From: Equibacterium sp963662035
GTDB taxonomy: Bacteria > Bacteroidota > Bacteroidia > Bacteroidales > UBA932
Direction: 5' to 3'
DNA length: 64,000 nt
Assembly: GCA_963662035.1 (NCBI GenBank)
Contig: CAVLDO010000005.1
Span: 38,093 to 102,092 of the forward strand
The translations under genes were made by a program, and so were the position numbers. The notes under the pieces are model-generated. The model searched no databases. It saw only the letters and a program-made list of their open reading frames with translations, and was not told the origin of the DNA. This document shows, piece after piece, positions 36,127-43,535 of this stretch (position 1 is the stretch's first letter; each line of letters starts with the position of its first letter).

Positions 36127-36672
36127 ATGAAAAAGTATGCAGTTGTAGTAGTTGATATGCTCAACGACTTTGTTACGGGGCCGATTTCAGACCCCAGAGT
36201 CAACCACATCATCGAACCTATCCGCACTCTGTGCGAGAAGGCCCGCAAGGCAGGCGTACCGGTGGTTTATGCCAACGACTGCCATACTCCCGAGATAGAC
36301 AAGGAGTTCAAGATTTGGCCCGCCCACGCAGTGGAGGGGACAAAAGGGGCCGAAGTCATCGATGCCCTCAAGCCGCAGAAAGGCGACTACGTAATTCCCA
36401 AGAAGACCTACAGCGCCTTTTTCGAGACTCCTATGGAGCTTGTGCTCCGCGAGCTTGGGGTCGACACCCTGATAATCACAGGCTGGCAGGCCGACTGCTG
36501 CTGCCGCCACACCAGCGCCGACGCGTTTTTCCGTGGCTTCGGCATAGTGGTGCCCCGCGAAACCACCGACACCACCTCCGAAGAGGGCTACCTTGGCGGC
36601 CTGGAGTACATCAAGACCATCTACGGCGGCACCATCTGCAATCTTGACCACCTCCCCTTCTGGGGCGAATAA
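36127..36672 (+). CDS. Isochorismatase-family cysteine hydrolase (nicotinamidase-like)
   Basis: 181 residues from the ATG at 36127. Catalytic Asp is D10 in VVDMLNDF, the Lys is in PKKTYSAF, and the nucleophile aligns with C125 in GWQADCCCRHTSADAF. D and H residues in NDCHTPEIDKEFKIWPAHAV could make the metal site of nicotinamidases. Three consecutive cysteines (C124-C126) around the nucleophile are unusual. Nicotinamidase is the best guess but other amidases of the family fit. It precedes the glycosyltransferase by 6 nt. Confidence 0.8.
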   Translation: MKKYAVVVVDMLNDFVTGPISDPRVNHIIEPIRTLCEKARKAGVPVVYANDCHTPEIDKEFKIWPAHAVEGTKGAEVIDALKPQKGDYVIPKKTYSAFFETPMELVLRELGVDTLIITGWQADCCCRHTSADAFFRGFGIVVPRETTDTTSEEGYLGGLEYIKTIYGGTICNLDHLPFWGE

Positions 36673-36678
36673 CAGCCC

Positions 36679-37866
36679 ATGAAAGTCGGCCTTTACATTG
36701 ACACCTTCTACCCGATGGTGGACGGTGTGGTGAAAGTAGTGGACAATTATGCCACCCGCCTTTCCAAAATGTGCGAGGTGGTGGTTTTCTGTCCCAGCGT
36801 GAGAGGCTACGACGAGCAGGAGGACAAGAAATATCCCTACAAAATAGTGCGCTGCAAGAGCATAGCCCCCAAGAATATGGACTATGTTCTGCCTCTTGGA
36901 GCGGTGGATCCATCCTACCAGACTTCGATGGCCCGCAGCAAAGTGGACATAGTACACATCCACTCCCCCTTCACGATTGGGATGTCGGGGGTCTTTTATG
37001 CAAAACTGCACAACATACCGCTGGTGGCGACACTCCACTCGCAGTATCGGCAGGATTTCGAGAATCTGATGAAGGCGGCGCCGCTGATCCGCGCGGCCCT
37101 CTCCACGGTGATGCTGGTGTTCAACTCCTGCGACGAGTGCTGGGCGGTGAACAGCTCCATCAAAGAGCTCTACCGGGGCGACCTATACGGCCTCACAGCC
37201 CCCTGCAAGGTGGTGCTGAACGCCACCGACCACGTTCCGGTGGAAGACCCCGCCGCCGCGGCCGCCCGGGTTAATGCCCTCTACGGCATAGGAGATAGCG
37301 AAACAGTTTTTCTGTTTGTGGGGCGCATCAACTTTATCAAGAACATAGACTTTATAGTGCGCGCTCTAAAAATTCTGCGCGAGCGCGGCCACCGCTTCAG
37401 GATGATTTTTGCAGGGCAGGGGCAGGACGAGGAGCGGCTCCGGGAACTTGTGCAAAGTCTCAACCTGGAAGATTGCGTGGTGATGACTGGCCTGGTGCGC
37501 GGCCGCAAGCAGCTGCAGGATCTCTACTCCCGCGCCAAGCTGTTCCTCTTTCCCTCTCTCTACGACGCCAATTCGCTGGTGCAGATAGAGGCGGCCTGCC
37601 AGGGAACCCCCACGCTGTTTTTGCGCGGGGCCCGCACCTCTGCCACGGTGAAAGAGGATGTCAACGGCTACATCAGCGACCCCTCTGAAGAGGCATACGC
37701 CTCCAAGATAGAGCAGATTATGGGCGACCCGGATGGATATGCGCGCGTGAGCGCCGCCGCCCGAGAGCAGCTCTATCTGGACTGGGACACCGTGGTGGAC
37801 GGTGTCTATCAGAATTACAAGGCGATGATAGAGAGCCGGAAGGTATCGCGCCTACTCAAAAACTAA
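36679..37866 (+). CDS. Glycosyltransferase family 4 protein
   Basis: 395 residues with a GT-B fold. The N-terminal domain has DTFYPMVDGVVKVVDNYATR and DIVHIHSPFTIG. The nucleotide-sugar domain has FLFVGRINFIKNIDFIVRAL and the donor-binding segment DANSLVQIEAACQGTPTLFL, where the usual first Glu of the EX7E motif is Asp. The layout resembles diacylglycerol glucosyltransferases and capsule transferases; the acceptor is unknown. No signal peptide. It overlaps the convergent dehydrogenase gene by 4 nt. Confidence 0.85.
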   Translation: MKVGLYIDTFYPMVDGVVKVVDNYATRLSKMCEVVVFCPSVRGYDEQEDKKYPYKIVRCKSIAPKNMDYVLPLGAVDPSYQTSMARSKVDIVHIHSPFTIGMSGVFYAKLHNIPLVATLHSQYRQDFENLMKAAPLIRAALSTVMLVFNSCDECWAVNSSIKELYRGDLYGLTAPCKVVLNATDHVPVEDPAAAAARVNALYGIGDSETVFLFVGRINFIKNIDFIVRALKILRERGHRFRMIFAGQGQDEERLRELVQSLNLEDCVVMTGLVRGRKQLQDLYSRAKLFLFPSLYDANSLVQIEAACQGTPTLFLRGARTSATVKEDVNGYISDPSEEAYASKIEQIMGDPDGYARVSAAAREQLYLDWDTVVDGVYQNYKAMIESRKVSRLLKN

Positions 37867-38900
37867 CGGTTGACCTCGACCCGGCACCCCTTTTCCGACG
37901 ATTCGTAGGCGCCGAATACCGCGCGCATCGCGCTCAGCACGCTCTCGCCGCTGACGGGTGGTTCTGCGCCAGCTTCCAGCGCCTCAATAAAGGCGTCCAT
38001 AACTCCCGACTTGGTCTGGTTGTCGTTAGTCTGGATGCGGTCGATGTCGTAGGTCTGAATGTCGCCGCCGCGGCCGTACACCTTTATAGAGCAGGAGGGG
38101 TCGTCGTAGATGCGCATAATCCCCTCATCGCCGTAGATTATGGTGGAGTTGTCTTCCTGTCCGTAGTAGGTCCAGCTGGCGGTCATAGTGCCCACCGCGC
38201 CGCTGGCCATCTCAAATATGCAGATTGCGTTGTCGTCCACTCCGATGGGGCTGCCGTCGGCATAGCGCTTGTCAAGGGTGGCTATGCGGGCTGTCACGGC
38301 GGTGATGGTGGTGTCCAGAATATATTGGATGAGGTCGGTCTTGTGGATGCCCAGATCGCCCACTACACCCATCACGGCTGACTTGCGGTCAAAAAACCAG
38401 GTGCCGGGGCCGGGGGTGATGCTCCACGTCTCGGGGCCGCTGTGGCCGAATGTGGTGCGGAAGGTTATGACGCGGCCGATGGCCCCCTCTTTGATGAGAC
38501 TGCGGGCTCGCGCGTGCGCCATCGCGTAGCGCTGGTTCTGGTCTATCATCAGATAGCGGCCGCATTCGCGGGCCGTGGCCACCATTTTCTCACAATCCTC
38601 TATCGTGACTGCCATCGGCTTTTCGCAGAGCACGTGCTTGCCCGCCTTCAGGGCGGCGATGGTGTCGCTTGCGTGGCAGCTGTTGGCCGTGCACACCGCC
38701 ACCGCATCGATTTCGGGATCGGCGAGCATCTCCGCCATAGAGCCGTAGACCCGCCCGCCGTAGAGGGCGGCCATCTGCTGTGCGCGGCCGGGGTCGAGGT
38801 CGTAATAACCCACCAGCTTAGCGTTCGGGTTGGAGTGAAATTCGGGGATGTGTCTTACTTGCGAGATTTTGCCGCAGCCTATTATGCCGATGCCTTTCAT
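37863..38900 (-). CDS. Gfo/Idh/MocA family oxidoreductase
   Basis: 345 residues. The N-terminal Rossmann domain starts MKGIGIIGCGKISQVRHIPE, and the family lysine motif HVLCEKPMAVT is near residue 90. The C-terminal alpha/beta domain follows, with GDLGIHKTDLIQYIL near residue 180 holding the usual catalytic His. Members oxidise or reduce sugars and inositols with NAD(P); the substrate is not predictable. A weak -7 box, TACATTTA, lies at 38930-38923 on the minus strand. Confidence 0.9.
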   Translation of the reverse strand: MKGIGIIGCGKISQVRHIPEFHSNPNAKLVGYYDLDPGRAQQMAALYGGRVYGSMAEMLADPEIDAVAVCTANSCHASDTIAALKAGKHVLCEKPMAVTIEDCEKMVATARECGRYLMIDQNQRYAMAHARARSLIKEGAIGRVITFRTTFGHSGPETWSITPGPGTWFFDRKSAVMGVVGDLGIHKTDLIQYILDTTITAVTARIATLDKRYADGSPIGVDDNAICIFEMASGAVGTMTASWTYYGQEDNSTIIYGDEGIMRIYDDPSCSIKVYGRGGDIQTYDIDRIQTNDNQTKSGVMDAFIEALEAGAEPPVSGESVLSAMRAVFGAYESSEKGCRVEVNR

Positions 38901-39009
38901 AGTTCAAAATTTGTTAATGGGGTAAATGTAAGAATAAAATTTATAATCCGGCCCTGCGGAAGCCTCTTTTGTGCGGAAAAGAATGTAAGGTTTTCTTCCG
39001 TTTTTATGA

Positions 39010-39017
39010 TATATTTG
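39010..39017 (+). promoter_or_regulatory. Promoter of the five-gene surface nuclease/TonB operon
   Basis: TATATTTG, 35 nt before the ATG at 39053. The operon 39053-47581 has no other clear promoter or terminator inside it. Confidence 0.7.
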
Positions 39018-39052
39018 TACCCGAAATAAGGCAACACATAAATTCTTTAAAT

Positions 39053-41113
39053 ATGAAATCTTTCAGACTGATGGCCGCAATGGCCGGACTGCTGTCGCTT
39101 TTTGCGATTGCAGGCTGCAACCCCAAAGAGGAGGGCGATCCTTTTGTCACCATCAACGGTGAAAAAGAGTACAATCTCAAAGCCGAGAAAAGCTCGTTTA
39201 CCATAAACATCAGCACCAACCGCGACTGGAGCGTACGTATGACCGACGCTGCGGCGCAGTGGATTGCGGTGACCCCCAAAGAAGGCAAGGCTGCCGAGAA
39301 CGGCGTTGATGTCACGGTCAGCGTGCTTGAGAACACCGCCGCCAACCGCACCGCCGCCATCGAGTTCTACACCGGCACCGCAACCGCCACCCTCACCGTG
39401 AACCAGGAGGGTCCCGACGGCGACGGCGGCGGCTCCGAAGTCATCGGCAAGCCGGAGGGCAACGGTACCAAGGAGTCTCCCTACAATGTCTCCGCAGCCC
39501 TCACCCTCATCGCAAACGGCACATATTCGGCCGATGCAGAGGTTTATGTCAAAGGCCAGATTTCTGAAATCACCGAGATCAGCACCGGCTATGGCAACGC
39601 CACATACAACATCGTGGACAAGGAGTATGCCGACAACGCTCTCATCGTGTACCGGGGCTACTATCTGGGCGGCGAGAAGTTTACTGCAGAAGATCAGATT
39701 AAAGCCGGTGACGAGGTTGTGGTTCTGGGCAAGCTGACCCTCTTCTATGAGAAGGCCGAGGTGTCCACGGGCAGCCAGATTGTTTCTATCAACGGCAAAG
39801 AGGCTGAAGAGGAACCCGAGGTCGAGGTTAAGGACGCCACCGTGGCAGATATTGCCGTGGCTGTGGCATCCGGCATCACAGACGGATATTACAGAGTCAA
39901 AAACGGCCAGGTGATGGCTGTGGCCTCCGCCGACAAACTCGTAATGGACGACGGCACCGGCTGCATCTACGTTTACAAACAGAAGCACGGTCTCTCTGTC
40001 GGCGACGTGGCAACCTTCGTGGGCAAAGGCTACAAATACTACACTACTTTGGAGTTTGAGAAGCCCGAAATCGAGAAGACCGGCAGCGCAGAGTGCGTCT
40101 ATCCCGATGCCGATGTCTGGGGCGCCGAGCAGATCGACACATACTACGCAATGGAACTTGCGACCGTGAAATATGCCACCGTGTCGGGAACCCTTGTAAA
40201 GAGCGGCTCTTATTACAATCTGCAGACTGACGGCACCTCAAGCGTCGATTTCATTTCCCTGTATTCCACATCAATCGACTTTTCGCAGTACGAGGGCAAG
40301 GCGTTGCAGGTTACCGGCTATGTCTACAGTCTGAACAGCTCCAAGAATTATGTGGAGATGGTGCCCCTGGAGATCGCGGTTGACGCATCTGCAGAATATG
40401 TGACCGTAAGCCCCGCATCCCTCACCTGGAGCAAAGATGACCTCTCGGCAAAGACTGTCACTGTGGATGCTTCCGGCGACTTTAGCGTAAAGGCCGACGA
40501 GGCTTCGTTCACGGAGGGCTTTGTATGGGCAAGCTGCACGGTGGAAAGCAACATCGTCACCATCACCCCCGCCGAGAGTATCTCTTCTGTCGGTCCTGTA
40601 AGCAAGCTTGAAGGCAAGTTTATCGTGACCTGCGGCGAAAAGAGCGCGACAATTGATGTCACCGTCAAGATTGGGGACGACTGCAACTATCCGTTCACCA
40701 GTAATGTCACCTGGACTCTGGGTGACAATGCAACCGACCAGACGACATCAAGCGCTGCCCAGACAGCTACCATCAACGGCACGGAGGTAACCGAGATGGT
40801 GAAACTCGGCACAAGTAAAAAGGGGGGTAACTTTACCATAACCATCCCCGCCGGCACCAAGACTCTCGAGTTCTATGCGCTCTCCTGGAACGGTAAGGCC
40901 TGCAAACTCACCGTTTCCGGCTGCACCGCGACCCCGGTTGAGTTAGACCTGAAATCAAACTCCGGCGTGGCTGGCAACCCTCCGTATACAGTCGCTACAA
41001 CGGACGGCGAGGCGCGCTATTCGATAACCATTACCGAAGCGGCAGCCACCAGTGTTACGGTAACAGCCTCTGCACGTGCGATCTTCTGGGGCATCAACGC
41101 CTATAGCGAATAA
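39053..41113 (+). CDS. BACON and OB-fold-like domain surface lipoprotein
   Basis: 686 residues. The lipoprotein signal MKSFRLMAAMAGLLSLFAIAGC has its Cys at residue 22, followed by NPKEEGD. A BACON domain spans about 30-125 (SFTINISTNRDWSVRMTD). Two OB-fold-like segments follow: about 135-245 (DAEVYVKGQISEITE, AGDEVVVLGKLTLF) and 260-340 (YRVKNGQVMAVAS, GDVATFVGKG). A second BACON-like domain lies near 460-545, and the last 130 residues form a beta-sandwich-like end. The role is not known; the domains suggest ligand binding at the outer face. It is the first gene of the operon and 14 nt before the nuclease gene. Confidence 0.8.
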   Translation: MKSFRLMAAMAGLLSLFAIAGCNPKEEGDPFVTINGEKEYNLKAEKSSFTINISTNRDWSVRMTDAAAQWIAVTPKEGKAAENGVDVTVSVLENTAANRTAAIEFYTGTATATLTVNQEGPDGDGGGSEVIGKPEGNGTKESPYNVSAALTLIANGTYSADAEVYVKGQISEITEISTGYGNATYNIVDKEYADNALIVYRGYYLGGEKFTAEDQIKAGDEVVVLGKLTLFYEKAEVSTGSQIVSINGKEAEEEPEVEVKDATVADIAVAVASGITDGYYRVKNGQVMAVASADKLVMDDGTGCIYVYKQKHGLSVGDVATFVGKGYKYYTTLEFEKPEIEKTGSAECVYPDADVWGAEQIDTYYAMELATVKYATVSGTLVKSGSYYNLQTDGTSSVDFISLYSTSIDFSQYEGKALQVTGYVYSLNSSKNYVEMVPLEIAVDASAEYVTVSPASLTWSKDDLSAKTVTVDASGDFSVKADEASFTEGFVWASCTVESNIVTITPAESISSVGPVSKLEGKFIVTCGEKSATIDVTVKIGDDCNYPFTSNVTWTLGDNATDQTTSSAAQTATINGTEVTEMVKLGTSKKGGNFTITIPAGTKTLEFYALSWNGKACKLTVSGCTATPVELDLKSNSGVAGNPPYTVATTDGEARYSITITEAAATSVTVTASARAIFWGINAYSE

Positions 41114-41127
41114 TTACATTCATCACG

Positions 41128-42462
41128 ATGGTATCCATATGCCGAGCGGCAGCAGGATTGTTTGGGGCATTGCTTCTGGCAGTGCCCCAATCGTGCTGCC
41201 AGAAAGACGGGACAGAATTCAAGATAGAGCTCTCCCGCAGCGAGGATGACGCTTCGCGCGGGGTCCAGTGGCTGCGGGTCACTGCGGCGGATGGCAAGGC
41301 GTGGACGCTCTCTGCGAGTGACGCCTTGGGCGCGGCCGTAAGCTGGCTCACCGCCGACCCAGCATCCGGCACGGGCGCCGCCGCCGTCTCCCTCACCTGG
41401 GAGGCCAACACCTCCGCCGACAGCCGCACCGCAATTGTCAAAGGGGTCTGCGGCGGCAGCGAATCCACTGCCACCTTCACCCAGAAGGGTGCGTCGGGCA
41501 AAGAAGACGAAGATGACAGAAACAAACGCGAAAAATTTCTGAGCGACTATCTTCCCGCCGGCACTCCGCAGAAGATAAGGGACTATTTCGAAAGCCAGAT
41601 AAAAAACACTCCCGACGAGCAGTTGGGGAATGTCCCCACGGAAATCGTGGCCGAAGATGTCCCCGCCTGGATGGAACTCCCCGCCACCGCCAATAAAGAT
41701 CTTTATTTCATAACCCACGCCAGCACAACCTCGTCCGGAGCGGGGCGCAACTTCTCGTATTATTGGGACTCCGAGGCCTTGGTGGCCCGTTGGGTGGCGT
41801 ATCCGCTCAACAAGGGGTGCATCGCCTCCGGCAGCCGCACCAATGCGTGGGGACTTGACCTCAAGCTCCCCTATGAGGCCCAGCCGGTGATCTACAACGG
41901 CTTCAGCGGTTCGGCCCCCGGAGAGAGTTCCGACGGCGGCACGCAGTCATACCAGCGAGGACATCAGTGCCCCTCTGCCGACCGCCTGGCCTATGAAGAC
42001 AATAAAATGACCTTCTACGGCACCAATATGACCCCGCAGAAGGGCGAACTCAACGAAAGAATCTGGGCGGCGCTTGAGACACGCGTGCGCGACTGGTCCA
42101 AGGCTTTCGACACCCTCTATGTGGTCACCGGCTGCGTGGTGAACGGGAGCACGAGCTATGCCTACGACAACGTCGGCAAAAAGGTTACCGTGCCCGTGGG
42201 CTACTACAAGGCGCTGCTGGGCTACAGCCAGTCCGGAGCGCGCGGCATCAGCTCGCAGACGAAGGGCTACACCGGCGTGGCGTTTTATTTTGAACACCGC
42301 GGCTACGACGACAACAACAGCTATATGACGTGCGCGATGACCATCGACGACCTGGAGGAGATTGTGGGCGAGGATTTCTTCGTGAATCTGCCCGCCGCCA
42401 TCGGAAACTCTCTGGCAGCCAAGGTGGAGTCCACCCGCGATGATTACTGGTGGGGCAACTGA
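41128..42462 (+). CDS. DNA/RNA non-specific endonuclease (NUC1), lipoprotein with BACON-like domain
   Basis: 444 residues. The signal ends at a lipobox-like AVPQSCC near residue 24. A BACON-like domain covers about 30-115 (VQWLRVTAADGKAWTLSASD). The His-Me finger nuclease domain covers about 185-440, with QRGHQCPSADR (catalytic His near 279) in place of the usual DRGH and with YGTNMTPQKGELNERIW carrying the metal-binding Asn. It would cut DNA or RNA outside the cell or in the periplasm. It lies between a surface lipoprotein and the EEP enzyme in one operon. Confidence 0.88.
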   Translation: MVSICRAAAGLFGALLLAVPQSCCQKDGTEFKIELSRSEDDASRGVQWLRVTAADGKAWTLSASDALGAAVSWLTADPASGTGAAAVSLTWEANTSADSRTAIVKGVCGGSESTATFTQKGASGKEDEDDRNKREKFLSDYLPAGTPQKIRDYFESQIKNTPDEQLGNVPTEIVAEDVPAWMELPATANKDLYFITHASTTSSGAGRNFSYYWDSEALVARWVAYPLNKGCIASGSRTNAWGLDLKLPYEAQPVIYNGFSGSAPGESSDGGTQSYQRGHQCPSADRLAYEDNKMTFYGTNMTPQKGELNERIWAALETRVRDWSKAFDTLYVVTGCVVNGSTSYAYDNVGKKVTVPVGYYKALLGYSQSGARGISSQTKGYTGVAFYFEHRGYDDNNSYMTCAMTIDDLEEIVGEDFFVNLPAAIGNSLAAKVESTRDDYWWGN

Positions 42463-42470
42463 CACACGAT

Positions 42471-43535
42471 ATGAAAAGATTTTTTACAATAGCGGCGCTG
42501 CTGCTCTCATTTCTGCTCTCAAGCGCGCAGACCCGCACTTATGTGGTGGGCTTCTACAATCTGGAGAATCTCTTTGACATCTACGACGACCCGCAGACAA
42601 ACGACCAGCAGTTCCTGCCCGAGGGCTCCAACAACTGGACCGAGGCCAAATATGAGAAAAAGCTGGCCAATATGGCCCACGTCATAGCCGAGATGGCCAA
42701 AGAGAACGGCCGCTTCCACACCATCCTGGGCGTGAGCGAGGTGGAGAACCGTATGGTGCTGGAAGACCTGGTGAGCGAGCCGGAGATTTCCGGCGCCAAC
42801 TACCAGATAGTGCACTACGACAGTCCCGACCGCCGAGGCATAGACGTGGCGCTGCTCTACAAACCGGAGCAGTTCAACTTTCTGGACTCCGAGTCGATTC
42901 CCTTCACATTTGAGGGGAGCGACATAGACTTTTCCGACACGGACACCGACTATTTCCGCACCCGCGACATACTTATGGTGCACGGCACCATCGACGGCGA
43001 GCACTTCGCCTTCTATGTGATGCACCTGCCCAGCCGCGGCGGCGGCAAAGGAGGCAACCTGCGCAGCCGTGGCGCCGAAATAGCCTATGCCCACGCGCAG
43101 CGGATGACACAGAAGTATCCCGGAATCAAGATTGTGATGATGGGCGATATGAACGATGACCCCACCGACCCCAGCATGACCGAATATCTCCACAGCCGCG
43201 CAACGCTGGAGGAGACGGGCGAGGCTGACTTCTTCAACCCCTTCTACACACTCCTCAAAGACGGCATCGGCTCTATCTGCTACCAGAACACGTGGAGCCT
43301 GTTTGACCAGATACTGGTAAACCGCTCCCTGGCTTTCGCCCCAGATGGAGGTCTCAGGATAAGACAGATAAACAAGGGTTACTACGGCCGCGTGTTCAAG
43401 AAGCGCTTTATGGAGACAAAGAGCGGGCAGTACAAGGGCTATCCGCTGCGCACCTTCTCCAACGGGGCCTTCATAAACGGCTATAGCGACCATTATCCCA
43501 CATATATAGTAATCAGTAAAACTGTATCGGAATGA
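42471..43535 (+). CDS. Exported endonuclease/exonuclease/phosphatase (EEP) family enzyme
   Basis: 354 residues. The signal peptide MKRFFTIAALLLSFLLSSAQ ends near residue 20. Catalytic blocks are YNLENLFDIYDDP, GVSEVENRMVLEDL (metal Glu), MGDMNDDPTDPSM (Asp and Asn) and a terminal YSDHYPTYIVIS (Asp-His). EEP enzymes cleave phosphodiesters in DNA, RNA, inositides or lipids. Next to a NUC1 nuclease, a nucleic-acid substrate is the most economical reading. Its stop overlaps the TonB receptor start by 4 nt (ATGA). Confidence 0.88.
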   Translation: MKRFFTIAALLLSFLLSSAQTRTYVVGFYNLENLFDIYDDPQTNDQQFLPEGSNNWTEAKYEKKLANMAHVIAEMAKENGRFHTILGVSEVENRMVLEDLVSEPEISGANYQIVHYDSPDRRGIDVALLYKPEQFNFLDSESIPFTFEGSDIDFSDTDTDYFRTRDILMVHGTIDGEHFAFYVMHLPSRGGGKGGNLRSRGAEIAYAHAQRMTQKYPGIKIVMMGDMNDDPTDPSMTEYLHSRATLEETGEADFFNPFYTLLKDGIGSICYQNTWSLFDQILVNRSLAFAPDGGLRIRQINKGYYGRVFKKRFMETKSGQYKGYPLRTFSNGAFINGYSDHYPTYIVISKTVSE

